DNA of 64,000 nucleotides from Paguma larvata (lineage: Eukaryota; Chordata; Mammalia; Carnivora; Viverridae): the NCBI GenBank assembly GCA_030068075.1, contig CM057824.1:130810414-130874413 (forward strand), written 5' to 3'. Below are positions 23,406-36,300 of the stretch, in pieces (within the stretch, counting starts at the first letter, position 1; each line of letters opens with the position of its first letter). Below the pieces are notes generated by a model that had not been told where the DNA came from, searched no databases, and was given only the letters and a program-made list of their open reading frames with translations. Position numbers and translations under genes: made by a program.

Positions 23406-26400
23406 GCTGTTACGAACAACAGCGTCTTTAGCATTACCATGTTGCAGTTACAGTTATTAGGACCAGATGTCTTAAAGGACTGTATCATAATGATTAGATT
23501 AAAAGCCTATATAAAGGATCTGGCAGGGTTTGAGAACTGCAACATTCTTTTTTTGTGTGGTATTATTAATAAATTCAGAACACACTTTGGACCATGTGTG
23601 TCCCAAACACCTTCTAAAAACAAACAAACAAAAAAATCACCTGACTTTGATAATGTCTATTAAATAATAGCAACAACAAAAGTGGTTTAAAAACATATAT
23701 TGTGCTTTTGGGAATTACTTTTCCTGACCTTAAAACAATCATAGTTTTCAGATGATTCATCTATGAGAAAAGGGTTTTAGGACACCATTCTGAATGAGGA
23801 CAAAAGTATCATTTCACGATTTATATAGGCTGGTCCTATTTACTTAAACTCTGAAGTTCTATGCAGTGTTTCTCATATACCTGTTACTTTCCATATATTA
23901 TAAATTATAGAATTAAAACACATATATGCAAATTAACTTGGCCAAGCTCACTGAGGATGGGTGATGGAGTTTACGCTATAACCCAGATTTATTCAGCCCA
24001 AGTCATGCTTACTTTATCCTGCTGCAGTAAGGCAGATGCTGGAGAGGGCTCTAATGACAAGCTGTCTGGGAAGTCTTGCCAACACCATTCATATGAAGCA
24101 CTTGCCAGGTTGTGAAGGGTTTATTTCAAGTAATTTAAGGAACTGAAATAGAGACTGGTTTAATTTTTTAAAATATAACCCATGATTTGGTACAAAAACT
24201 TGCATACTTCTGAATACCCTGGTATTCTGAATACCAGAGTGCATTGTGCTTGTGATCAATAAAGTTTGGTCCGGTCAGTTCAAAAACTGTCTTCATTTCT
24301 TGGTTAGCTTCCCCACTAATTGACGGTACAAGGAAAAATAAAAAATAAAACACCACTGCTAATTGTAAATAAGCTCTAGCTAGAAATCTACATTGAGAGC
24401 TGGAAGGATGATGTGATTAAATAAAGATTTGGAAATATTAAAATAATGAATCTCAGAAGAAGACTGTGGAAATTAACTCATTCATTCAGTGAACCATTAT
24501 ACTATAATTGCTGAACACCAGTTAAAGTCCTGAAACTATTCTGGGTGGTAGGAATACAAAAACAACATAGGAAGTCTATCGACAAATGTTTACCGGTTAT
24601 TTGTTCTTAATATTTAAGTAGGAGATGAGGCTTTTGGAATCACCACCAAGAGAAAGAAGTGTGTAAGACATGAGCGAAGCTTTGCCAGTCAGAGAAGAAA
24701 TGAGAATAGCAGGAGAAATGGTTGAAGAAAAGATATTGAGAAAGATAATTGTTCCCTGTGTAGTTTAGACATGCTTATTTCAATAAAGACAGATGAACTA
24801 TCACCTAAAGTATCATAAATACCTAAATTAATACTTCATGCAAGGAGATAATTGAGAGATAAAGCAAGGAATCTTAAAAGAGATCCGGAAAACCCACAGG
24901 GCAGATACTTCCAAGATTTTAAAAGCCAAAGACACAATCTAATATCAGTGCAGGCAATGTTTGCATAAAACTCAGTCTCCCAGAGGTTCAATATTCTATT
25001 AATAAAGGCAAAAGTCTTAGAGCTGTAGGAAGGAGTCGTTTAGAATGCATAGATATGTTCCAGACCATTTGAGAAAGAGAGTTACACCTTTAAAAAAAAA
25101 CAACATAAAATACTATTAATTCTTTGTAGGGGAAATATTGTAGTCCCTAAAGTTTAGCAGAAGTTCTATTATTACTGATTGAAAAATGTTTGGGGCTATA
25201 TTACCTTTTTTTGGGGGGTTTTAAGAAGTACAGACATGCTTGGGCTTACACTTGATGAGAATTTATTTTACTGTTAAGATATGTTGAAAAGTAAGTCTTT
25301 TGAAAGACTTTGAAAGACTTTAAGACTATTGAAAACAGTCTTCAAAGCTGTTTTCTCTACTGTAGTTGGCTACCTTTGACTTTGGCCCTGACACTTGGTT
25401 CTGACATGGGTGATCACAGTAGTATAGTCATATGGTCTTGTAACTTAGGACATCACTGAGGCCAATAGCCGGCGCTCAGGTGCTGATTAGAAGATTGATT
25501 TCCATATAAATCGCTTACAAATGCCATATCTTGTCCTCTAGAACAGTCACAAAGTACATGTGTCTGGGAAAAATAAGGGAGAAGGGATAGGTCCTTTTCT
25601 TGGAAAAATAAAGTAGAGCCTATTTTACACATAAAACAACAACAAAACAACAAAAACAAAAATCAAAGACAAAAAAAAAAAAGTATGGGGAAAGATAGAC
25701 AACAGTAAGTGTTCTAATTCCAAGATGCACATCTGAACCACCTAAGGAATGCTTTTTCCGTCTTCTCCCCCAATTCTGTTTTATTTGATCTAGGATGGTT
25801 TCCAAGCACTGGAATATTTAAAAGTTTCCTAGGTAATCTTATGTGCAAACAGAGTTGATAACCATTTGTAAAGATGAGAAAGAATATTTTTCTGACTACC
25901 TATACTAAAGTGAGACCAGGTCAAAGGTGATAGAAAGTCCTAGAAGGACATAGGGTATCCTATTTTCTGCATTAGAAGTTTCAGCTAGCCAGTGAAAAGA
26001 GTAAATTCCCTTCAATATGAAAGGAAAATTTTCCTTCCTAGATGGAAAAAATAAAACAGTGAAAGGAATAGCAGCACTAAAAATGATAGTTATTGGAAAT
26101 GTGTAGTTAATCTAGTTTTGACCTCAAGTACACAATCTATGCAAATTCCAATACCGATTGTAACCCTGTTGTTAACTCATATTAAAGCACCTTGCTGCTT
26201 TTCTTCTTAGAAGATGAAATTTTGTTATGAACTGTATGAAGTTTCGGGGCGGAGGGGAACACCTTTAAAATTTTTGTTTTGAATTGAATTTACATATACC
26301 CTCCACATTAAATGCCAAAATCTTATATAGACAATAACAACACGATAAGGACATGCTCTGTCATAGTACTTCATTGAACTATCTTTTATCTTCAATTAAC

Positions 26401-27230
26401 TATTTTCCCAACTTCCCCTTTAAATTGGATCCATGACAAACATGTGCCTCTTCAGGGACAAACAGAGCCAGAAAAAGTCAAAATTCTTCAAATCACCATT
26501 AAAAATAAGTTGAGAGTACCCTGTATCCAAGGAGAATACAGGCTATCAGATTGATGATTGAAATAAGGTTGAGAAACATCTTGAACCACTCCTAATGTGT
26601 TTCTCCAAGTTTCCATGGGCCACCCATATCGTCCATCACAGCCACATTTCATGCACATGCACTTCTTCAACCTTTAAGCTGTTTTCTCTGCCTAGATACC
26701 CTTTCTCCCCCTGTATCACTAATTCTTCATTCAGAGATCAAATATCATAAATCTGTGAATGCTTTGTTATATACCACTGCTCCTTTGTGTTTCCATGAAC
26801 TTTTGCAATTTTATCACACTGTTTATATTGGAATGATTCCATATGTGTCATGTACATATATTTTGGGGAGCAAGTTTTGAGAACATGAATGTGTCTTTTT
26901 TCCTTTGTCATAGCATAAGTTTTGTCCCTATTGTTGGGTGTACACGTAAGTTGCTTTATCACCCAGATAGACTTGTAAATGGCAGAGAGCTTCAATGGCC
27001 AGATAAGCCATCTGCTTCAGTAAGATTGCTAGGAGGAGACATGAAAGTAATATGGGTCAGGATGACTCTTTCCTTGGACCCAAATTACCAGAAATGGCCT
27101 CTTTAAACATGTTTCATAGTGTTTCATTGAACCACTCCCCTAAAATATTGCCAATACAGAGCTCATGTTTATTGTTTTATTTTATACCATTATTTCTCTG
27201 GTGTTTTTCTTATGAAAACCTTATTTAGAT
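23406..27230. other. SINE-free intron block
   Basis: About 3.8 kb without a SINE. Weak L2-like resemblance at about 26690-26990. Short inverted repeats at 24219-24237 and 25293-25310. A CAAA/A-rich stretch lies near 25630-25682. No exon or gene recognised. Confidence 0.5.
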
Positions 27231-27350
27231 TCTTCCTTTCTCTTTTTCTCCCTCTCTTCCTTCTGAGAGGGAGAGAGGGAGGGAAGGAGAGAATGAGAAG
27301 GAACAAAGGAAGACTAAAAGGAAAGGAGGTAGATAGGTAGATGGTAGGAG
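27231..27350. repeat. Pyrimidine run followed by purine run
   Basis: A ctttctctttttctccctc-type stretch is immediately followed by gagagggagagagggaggg and then gtagatag units, so the two halves can pair as a low-complexity hairpin. Confidence 0.85.
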
Positions 27351-27374
27351 GTGAGATGTGAGTAGATGGATGGT

Positions 27375-27905
27375 AGATTTGGTGGTTTTAAAATAAGCCC
27401 ATAAATTCTTTCACAGTTCTCCTTTCAAGTGATGGAGCCTAATTTTCCCCCTTTTAGAGTGGATTGTAGTTAATGGCTCACTTCTGGCAAACAGAATAGA
27501 GCTGAAATGACAATGTGCTCTTTCTGAGACTAGATGATAAAGGCACTGAGACTTCCTCCTCACTTTCCCCTTCTTGAATCCCTCATGTGGGGGAAATTAG
27601 CTGCCATGCCCTCAGGGCACACAAGCAGCCTTTGAGGGGTGCTGCTGTAGTTGGGAAGGAGGCTTCCGGGCACCAGGGGTGTGAGTAAGTCATTTGGGAA
27701 GTGAATCATCCAGGTGACATCCTGACTAAACCACATAAAAAACCCTAGCCTAAACCACCCAGCTTAGCCATTTCTGATTTCTTGATTCCAGAACCTGTTA
27801 GATAAATATTTGTTGTTTTAAGTTATTATGTTTGGGGTCATAACCTGTTAGATAAATATTTGTCATTTTAAGTTATTAAGTTATTATGATTTGCATCAGT
27901 AGATA
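27375..27905 (+). mobile_element. MaLR-type (MLT1-like) solitary LTR
   Basis: Contains MaLR LTR landmarks such as 'ctcacttctggcaaacag', 'actaaaccacataaaaaacc', 'ccacccagcttagccat' and a terminal 'cagaacctgttagataaat' with tttgttgttttaag. A 50-base tandem duplication sits at its 3' end. No viral coding region is attached. Confidence 0.65.
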
Positions 27906-29058
27906 TAATAGTAATTTAGAGATAAATAGATAAATACATCAGAGAGAAATAGAAATATAGAACGATAGGTTATTACAGATGTATATTTATAAAATCATAA
28001 ATACATGTAATGACAGAACTATAGCTACCATATTTTTATAAATTCATTTTGCCCACAAGGTTTTTTTTGTGATAGCCAATTTCATAAATCCCAGCACTTT
28101 ATTAACTTATTCCTTTGGTGACACCATTATTATCTTCACTGATTTGAGCCACTTTAGGTTAATCTGCCTAATGTTAGCATGTCTGTGATTGAATTGTCTA
28201 ATCCCTCTATTTTATTTTCCCCAGTACGTTCAATCTCTCTAGAGTGTTTAACACCACCACTGATTTAGGCATCAAACATGTGCATTCAAAAGTTACAGGA
28301 TACAAAGCTATAAGTCATGACCTCCATCTGCTTTCTGGAGAATAATGGATGTAAACTTTACTTATAGATGGAGAGACTAGAAATCCAAGGTCACATAACT
28401 AGTATGTGACTGGTATGTGAATTATAGGCCCTGTTTTCACTGTACTGTCTCTATAGCAGAGTTTACTATGTAAAGAATGTTAATTAAACAGAGAGAATAT
28501 GGTTGCTTGACTATTTTAGAGAAATCTATTAAAGACAAGAAGCATTCAGAATGAATCTTTGAATTTGATTTAAAAGTTAAAATCCACTTTATTTTGGAGT
28601 ATTTTGGTTTCAGTAACTGTGCTTTTGATGAATGAAAATCTATCTAGGTATTCCTAAAATAATTATGGTGAAAGAGAAATATAACTACCTTGTAATTTAT
28701 GATGAATTATTTTTATCCCCTGAGGAACTTTGTGTTGAATGAAATGAGTCACCATATAATCATATTGTTTATCGTAACCAGTGCTTGTAGATTCGTATTG
28801 CCATGTAATTACAGTATTAAAATATAAAGTAGGACAAATGCACATCCATTCCTATTCACACCTGCTTTTCTTCGATCATCTTAGTCGATGTGATTAACTC
28901 ACAGAAGTTTTTTTTACCACTGCTAATTACTACACAGAGGCTTGCTTGCTTTCTTTCATGATAAAAATAAAACATGTAAGTTTAAACTGACTTTAAAGTC
29001 CTAAGGTTGGGGGAAAAAATAGACAGAGGGGCGACAGAATGGAAAGAGAAAAGTGCAC

Positions 29059-29059
<1 letters not shown>
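27906..29059. other. Intron, mostly unrecognised
   Basis: AT-rich; about 28345-28450 ('gatggagagactagaaatcc', 'ggtcacataactagtatg') resembles the same MIR-class repeat as at 9740. Nothing else recognised. Confidence 0.45.
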
Positions 29060-29121
<62 letters not shown>

Positions 29122-29142
29122 GTGAGAGAGAGAGAGAGAGAA
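29060..29142. repeat. Compound (TG)n(AG)n microsatellite
   Basis: About 20 TG units run straight into about 20 AG units with one gtg interruption. Confidence 0.97.
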
Positions 29143-29969
29143 ATCCCAGAGGTAAAAGAAAGACCACAGATCATATTATCTTCATGTAGAGTATCACTTC
29201 TCCAGAAGTGAAAATCTAACAATTTCCTGATCCGTATGCTGAGTTCTTGCCTGATCCTTGACTCCTGCCTCTTAAAAAACAGCAATTTTTTAAACAGTGA
29301 GGTTGTATAATGGGACCCCAAATAATGATCTCTCAGTCCCATTGCTTTCTGCCCACTTAGCCAATTATCATCCTTTCATGATTTAAAGAATATCATTTTG
29401 CTTCTCATTAAACACTTGAACAACTTTCCTTTTTTCCCTTTATAATCTTTTAGTGCTTTTCTTCTAAATATTCTTTGATTCACAAGACAAGTCATCACAC
29501 TTAAGAGTTCTTGCTTTCTTATGAAACTATAGAGTCCACTAAGATTCACAGCTTTCCTCATGTGCCAAAAATGCTTTGTCTCTAATTAGAAACATAAGAC
29601 TATGATTAAAACTTTCAGATACTAAAACAAACAAGCAAACAAACAAAATCCAAGTATCCATTGGGTTGATTGACTGTGAGTTAGAAAAATATCTTAGATA
29701 ATACTAATTTTTGAGAAAACCTTTACCTTTATTTCTCGTGATCTTCTAGCTCCTTTTGTCTTTTCCAATAATGTGGTAAAGAAGAGTGATAACAATAATG
29801 ACAGTAATAATAATAATAACAATCAATCAAGGTGACAAGGTAATGTTACCTTGGAGGTAGATAAAAAAATGTAGATTTATTCTGAATCTGAACCAATTAT
29901 TCAATAACACCATACTCTAACATTTTCAAATGGAATTCCACAAGAGAATTAAGTTTTATAAAAATGATT
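29143..29969. other. Intron, nothing recognised
   Basis: Unique sequence with small (CAAA)n at about 29625-29647 and (AAT)n at about 29799-29820. Confidence 0.45.
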
Positions 29970-29978
29970 TGACTAATT

Positions 29979-30160
29979 CTTTCTTTTTTAAAAAGTTCAT
30001 TTATGTTGAAAGAGGGCGGTAGAGGGACAGAGGCATAGAGAGAGAATTCTGCACTGGCAATGCAGATCCAGATCCAGGGCTCAATCTCACAAACTGAGAT
30101 CACGAACTGGGCTGAAATCAAGAGTCAGATGCCTAACCACCTGGGTCCCTCAGAGCCCCC
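29979..30160 (-). mobile_element. Diverged SINE (minus strand) with target-site duplication
   Basis: Tail complement 'aaaagttcatttatgttg', 'aactgagatcacgaactggg' body and a degraded head 'ctgggtccctcagagcccc'. The 9-base tgactaatt flanks it at 29970-29978 and 30161-30169. Confidence 0.88.
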
Positions 30161-31904
30161 TGACTAATTATTTCAAGCCAAGTATATAGCTAATGTCATT
30201 ATTGATGCATATGAGAGGAGTTAATAGCTTGCATGCAATGCCTTAGGGCATTGGAGCTTAATTTTCCTATAGAACTGTGGTTCAGAAAAGCTATTCTACC
30301 CACAAGGTACCAAAAATTATCTGTTTGCCGCCCCCCTTCCTTATTTGGCCAACCAGGAAAAGCAATTGAAGTCCCCGTTAGGGCTTCCATCGTCATTATA
30401 TTATGTTCTCACATTTATGAAATTTGGATGTGTTGTGTAGCCAATTTGCATATTCAGTCGAATAATATTTTGTTTCCTGATACACTTCTGCTAAGATGAT
30501 GGCGACCTACTTTACAATAAAAGTCTTATTAGGGTCAAGAAAGTTGACTATATACTTTTAGCACCCCATCGGTACCCCCTTACAGATTTACTTTTCTCAC
30601 TCTAGCCTTTGGGACTGAAATATGATGTCCCTGCAGCAAATAAGATTTTCTTCAAATAAAATATCATAACAATTGTTAAAATTTAAATTGGATGAAATAC
30701 TTATATTTGATTTTTTTTCTTCTGTTAAATTCTTTAACTGTCATGTTTTTCCTACTGCATGAATTATAGAATGTAATGACATCAAATTTAATGCAACCAA
30801 ATATATTTAATGGTTGTAAGAGTAATGGATTAATATTGCATGGTTTTCCACCAAGTGTACCATGCCTCTCTGTGGTCTAGTGTTTGAATGATTTCAAGAA
30901 CTAGTGCCCTAAGGCCTTTTGTGTGTGTGTGTGTGTGTGCTGGTTGATAATGTGCAGTAATAGGTTCAGATAGACTAATTTGCGCCTAAGTGATAGCTAA
31001 TATATCTTCCTCCCAGATAGTATTTAACTTGATTAAAATGGACAGGTCAACATAAGGCGTTTCAAGTGGGGATTTCAAGCACCACTGAAAGCTAATTGGG
31101 CAAGGCAAAGCTTATAAGGGAGAAAGTATACTTGGAGTCACCAAAATTCTAAATGGATACTAGGAAAAATTATATTTGCATCACATTTGATACAAGCACC
31201 TTGGTCCTGCTCAGTGCATACTGCCGAGGGAGCTGCTTACTTTACTTGGAAATTTTACTTTCACTGCTCATTCGCAAATTGGAAAAAATTCCAATTGACT
31301 TATATAATGTAACCACATGTGCCACGTGTTTTAAAATTTGCATTTGATGGAGAGTGACTTTAAAACATATAAGAATTATGATCAGTTTTTCTAACATTTT
31401 TCCTAAAGGGAAAAAAGAAATAAGCAAACATATCAAGATATGCAGTACATGGGTCAACAAGTCTAATGTTTATACAGACCCTGGCAGCTAACTGCATTAA
31501 TTAAGAGAGGAAATGCAGAGACCCTAGCAAACCTGAGCATGAGTGATTCCCCAGAAGACAAATTCACTTTTTAAAACAACATTGGGGACCAAATAAGACA
31601 TTTCTACTGGCCATCTTATATGGCCAGTCTGTAACCCAGGATAGAAAATTTCACCTCCAAAATTTGTGAATATGTTATTTAGTATATTAAATTTCATCCA
31701 GTGTAATTGTAAGGATTATTTTATAATATGTATAAGTAACTATTAAATAAATCCCCTGTCTGGTCTGGTTATAATTTATTCACAAAAAACAATTTTGATC
31801 ATAGATTTTTCTCTAAAGCTAATCAAATATTACATGATTATAACTGCTTATTGTTTATTAGATATGTCCTCCACTAGTGCAGAACTAGATTACACTAAGT
31901 GCAT
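30161..31904. other. Unique intron sequence
   Basis: No repeat recognised except a (GT)n run at about 30920-30939. The 30180-30500 part is complex sequence with an ATTTGCAT octamer at 30444-30451. A perfect 8-base inverted repeat sits at 31607-31627. Confidence 0.45.
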
Positions 31905-31910
31905 GATTCT

Positions 31911-32127
31911 TTTTTTTTTTTTTTAATTTTTTTGGCATTTACTTATTTTGAGAGAGAAAGAGCGACAAAGCATAAGCAGGGGAAGGGCAGAGAGAGGGAG
32001 ACACAGAATCCGAAGCAGGCTCCAGTCTCTGAGCTGTCAGCACAAAGCCTGACGCGGGGCCCGAACTCATGAGTGAGATCATGACCTGAGCCGAAGTCAG
32101 ACGCTCAACAGACTGAGCCACCCAGGC
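31911..32127 (-). mobile_element. Carnivore tRNA-Lys-derived SINE (minus strand)
   Basis: Long T run, (GA) block, 'tgagctgtcagcacaaagcc' body and head complement gactgagccacccaggc. The flanks gattctttt at 31905 and 32128 are a likely target-site duplication. Confidence 0.94.
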
Positions 32128-32406
32128 GATTCTTTTTAACACCTGACTTGTCTATTAATGGGGAGAGAATTAAATGCAGAGTTTTGTTTTGTTTTGTTTT
32201 TCTTTTTGATTATATGACATTAAAAAAAGAAAGGTAGGTGATCTTTCTCTTTCTCCAACATGCATAAGCTAGAATTACTCTTAACATATAAGTTTATTGA
32301 AGACTGGATCCGAATCTTTGTTTATAACCTATCCAAATACAATTTTTAAAGAAAAAAATGTTAGATTATGGAAGATACCAGAATGCAAGTTGCATCGGAA
32401 AATCTT

Positions 32407-32623
32407 TTTTTAATATTTATTTATTTTTGAAAAAGAGAAAAGGGGAGAGAGAGAGAGAGAGAGAGAGGGCACACCCAAGCAGGGAGAGACAAAGAGAGAA
32501 GAAGAGAGAGAATCCCAAGCTAGGCATGCAACCGACCATGGGGCTCAATCTCAACTGTGAGATCAGGACCTGAGCCAAAATCAAGAGTTGGATGCTTAAA
32601 CAACTGAGCCACCCACTCCCCCA
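32407..32623 (-). mobile_element. Carnivore tRNA-Lys-derived SINE (minus strand) with target-site duplication
   Basis: Tail complement, (GA)n, 'tgagatcaggacctgagcc' body and head complement ctgagccacccactccccc. The 10-base ggaaaatctt flanks it at 32397-32406 and 32624-32633. Confidence 0.94.
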
Positions 32624-32751
32624 GGAAAATCTTCCAAAAATGAAATTTAAAAAAAAAAAATTAGAGTGACATAAATAGAACAGTTTCATGGATTAAGTAA
32701 TCATGCTACTTTATATCAAGCAATTAAACACATAAAAGTATCCCCATACAC

Positions 32752-32983
32752 GGGACACCTGGGTTGCTCAGTAGGTTAAGCATCCAATTCTTGGTTTGGG
32801 CTCAGGTCATGATCTCATGGTTTGTGGGATCAGGCCCTGTGTTGGGTTCCATGGAGACAGCACAGAGCCTGCTTGGGATTCTCTCTCTCTCTCTCTCTGT
32901 CTCTCTCTCCCTGTCTCGCTCTCTCTCTGCCCCTCCTTAGCTCACACAGTTTCTCTCAAAATAAATAAGTAAACTTAAAAAAA
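32752..32983 (+). mobile_element. Carnivore tRNA-Lys-derived SINE
   Basis: Head cgggacacctgggttgctcag, long CT-rich body and 'aaaataaataagtaaac' tail. Flanked by tatccccata / tattcccata, a likely duplication. Confidence 0.93.
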
Positions 32984-34354
32984 TATTCCCATATATATGT
33001 ACTAGATGTACTCTTAGTGTGTTCTTAAACATGTGAGAAATTACTCTGGATAAACTAGTAGCGAGAATCAATTATAAAGTGAAAATGAGATCATCTTGTG
33101 TCAGAATTCCAAAACTTTTCTTTTTTCTTTCTTTCTCATTCCCACTCATTCTTTCCTCATTTCCTTCCTTCTCTCCTCCTGCAGAGATATTGTTTTCCTA
33201 TCCGTCAGCCAGGTCCAAGACTTCCATTTAAGTTCTAGCATATACTAATGTTCAGCCTATTTCTATGGCTTTAGAAGTATCCCTACAATCTAGATCTAAG
33301 TTGTCAAGTCTACCAAAACTACTGGAAACATTTTTTTTTTTCCTTCCTTGTGTTCTTGATTTTATTCTTTCCATGTTCTAGGGGTATTTTCCTTTCTCTC
33401 TGATTCCGGTTGCTGAGTAAGTAGTTTTTCGTACTGCTTCTTCCAAAGTTCATCCGCAACATTGTCAGTATTAATGTTGCCTTCCTTTTGCTACTATCAC
33501 ACTTTGCTGATGTACGTTCACATTCTTCTTGAGTGTTAATATGGTTGGGTATGGCTCATATTTCCCACCAAATTAAATTAAGAATCATCTCTTTGTTTTT
33601 TCCTCTCTTTAAATTTTAGTTCTTGTTATCAAAGAGTATGTCCAGAGACATTGAATACTAAATAATCTGTTCATGACATTTTTTTGCAAAAATTCATAAC
33701 GGAGTATGAAGATTTCATTTTCTGATGTATCCTTAATGTATTAATGATGAGGATAATGAACTGATGCAATTACTTAACTTGAGGTTCAGCTGATTTATTT
33801 TTATAGTCCTAAAAGTACCTAGAACTATTCCTCCTTAATAAATACTATTTAACTGAATTTCCTAAAATCAACCAATCATTAGAAAATTGTTTTGTTGTTA
33901 TGTTAGAACATTATTAAAACTAACTTGCTTATACTTTCAAACTTGTGGATATCAGGAAACCAACTTAGACCCTGGGGTTCTAGGGCCCAGTAGGCAACTG
34001 GCCAAGATTTCTGAAACAGGGTTACTCGTGATTATGAGCTCAGGTTTTGGCCTCAGAATTCAGTGAGATATGTTAACTCTCATCTGAGGAGACTAGAAAG
34101 TTTTAAACACAGATGAATTATAAAATCCAAAACCTTTTCCGAATGCCGAATCTAAGAATCAAAAAAGGAGAATGTTAAGAATAGTCAAACCAAAAGCATT
34201 GATCAGAAGCAAATGCCAGAACAAGGGTTGAACTACAGGAGTTTAAAAACCAAGATAATCCAAATTTATTTTGTTTGTTTATCTTATTTATTTTCTTTAA
34301 CGATGTGTCAAACACTTCATTAAACTTGTCTATTATTAGTCATTTTAATTCTTA
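32984..34354. other. Intron, nothing recognised
   Basis: Includes a T/C-rich stretch at about 33118-33182; otherwise unique sequence. Confidence 0.45.
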
Positions 34355-34510
34355 AAAAGACTCTGTGAATTCACTGGCGTTCATCTGCCACTTTGCAGAT
34401 GAAGAATTTGAAACTAGGAGACATCAAGAGAGCCAACAGACACTTCATAGTTATTGAGTGGAAAGGTCTAGATCTCTTAATCAAGTCTGATGCCAAAACC
34501 TGAGCTCCTA
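34355..34510 (+). repeat. Ancient MIR/L2-class repeat fragment
   Basis: Shows 'ttgcagatgaagaatttg', 'ttattgagtggaaaggtctag' and 'gcaaaacctgagctc'-like order ('gccaaaacctgagctcc'), as in the repeat at 9740-9890. Confidence 0.5.
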
Positions 34511-35344
34511 ATCATTCATAACTCTTCCTCAGAAATATTGGCCAATTGCCTGTAATCAAAACTGTTATTTGTGGCTTAAATTTTATTTGCTAGATGGGAC
34601 GTGTTTGTGAATGAACAGTAAATGTGATCTGATCAGTTGGCATACCCTTTGGCTCATGTGTCCACCTCCGAACATCTTTTGAAAAGAGGTTGAGTTTAAA
34701 GACTAGACCATAGCCAGTCACCTGGCCCATCATCTTCTTACCATGCAAATTACTGAAGTTGACCCTGTTCTACTATGCAACATGCTTCACCTCTTCAGTT
34801 GCCCGTCTAGGTTTGGAGTAAAGACAGAAGTGTTGGTATTCTGAAGTCTTTTGAAGTTTGGGCTCATAATATCTCTTCTGTGCTTTTTGGGCCTGGTCAT
34901 GGCGCTTGGCACTAGAATCAGGTTTTCCAGTACTGCAGAGTGTCTTAGCTTATCAGTAGCGTCCAGACTTCCCTGGGAGGTATGCCCTATATACTGAAGA
35001 GACTGAAGTGGTTTTTGTGTCGCACTTTGTTAAAGAATTTTCCTCCCAGGATCTAAGACTGGCTGTTTTAATAAAGCAGGGCTTCACTATGCTATGAACT
35101 CTCTATGCTATCTCTGCTTACTTCTGCACTATGGCCGGGAGGGAGCGATTTGGTGCTAGCATTATATAGTCTGTCCTTCATCTGGTGGTGTGTTAGCTTA
35201 TGCTATAGAGTGCCTTTCAGAGTATTTGACTAAAAACACTGTTATCAAAGTATTCTGAAGAATGGTCCGTGTTTTCTTTTTCTCCCCATGGCACGGATTT
35301 TTCCATAGTTACTATTTTGCCATAGCACTACTTTTTTCTCATGT
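34511..35344. other. Unique intron sequence of slightly higher GC
   Basis: No repeat or coding exon recognised; short open frames only. Confidence 0.4.
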
Positions 35345-35470
35345 TAGTCTGTCTTCCACCTGCTAGAATGCAAACTTCACAAGGGTAGGAATGTCTGTCT
35401 CTTCTTCACTAATGTAACCTGACTGCCTAGAATAGTACTTGGTGGGTAGTAGTTTCAAGGTGCCAGACTT
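35345..35470 (+). repeat. L2/MIR-class 3' end fragment
   Basis: Reads 'ctagaatgcaaacttcac', 'gggtaggaatgtctgtctc', 'gactgcctagaatagtac' and 'ttggtgggtag', the familiar order of an old LINE2-type 3' end. Confidence 0.5.
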
Positions 35471-35664
35471 TTTCAGTAATTGCTATTTTCCCCAGAATAT
35501 ACTTTCATTGAGAAGTTTGCCCTCAAATAGGCCCGTGGTTACTACTGACACTGTAGATAAGTAAGCACTGAGGTAACTGCCTTTTTAATATAGGTACATA
35601 GCCGCACCTAAGCTAATGTTTGAAGATGATTTTTCAGTAAGATAAGATAGAACGGGCTTGGATA

Positions 35665-36010
35665 TGTCTTAATCCGGGATGCTATAACAAATTACCGTAG
35701 ACTGAGTGGCTTAAACAACAAATGTTTATTCCTCACAGTTTAGAGACTGAAAGTCCAAGAACAGGGTATCAGCAAGGTCAGTTCTGGTGAGGACCCTCTC
35801 CAAGGCTATAGACTGCCTACTTCTTATTGAATCTTCACATGGTAGAAACAGAGTTGAAGAGCTTTTTGGAGTCCTTTTCATAAGGCCACTAATTCCATCA
35901 TGAGGGCTCCACTCACATAATGTGATTACCTCCCAGATACCTCACTTCATACTGCCATCATATTGTGGTCAACATATGAATTTTAGGGGAACACATACAT
36001 TCAATCTATT
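35665..36010 (-). mobile_element. MaLR-type LTR (minus strand)
   Basis: Reverse-strand landmarks in order: 'gctataacaaattaccgtag', 'aatgtttattcctcacag', 'catgagggctccactcac', 'ttttaggggaacacatac'. It is the same kind of LTR as at 39705-40040, in opposite orientation. No internal viral genes. Confidence 0.75.
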
Positions 36011-36300
36011 TGCAGAGCAGACCAGAATGAGAGCAGAAATAATAGTATTTTCAGTTATTAGATTACTATAAATCTTACGGTGGACCATACTAGTCCGTTT
36101 TCCCTGCATATAGAGGTCTATTATTTTACCTGGGTTGTGTAAGTTGGGTGATGGACTGTTTATGTCATCCTGCGTATACAAGGACTGCTGGAAACCCTTG
36201 ATTTTTGGAGAGTCTCCCATGTTCTGAGACTGAAATAGGGTCCACCTTCCACTTGTTGATGACCTAAAATTCAATCTGTATACAATTACATACATTCTTC

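Noticed and set aside
24219..24237. 8-base inverted repeat (ctggtatt/aataccag)
   Set aside because: Short palindromes of this size are expected by chance in 64 kb, and nothing nearby gives it a role.
31607..31627. 8-base inverted repeat (ctggccat/atggccag)
   Set aside because: Expected by chance at this length; no supporting context.
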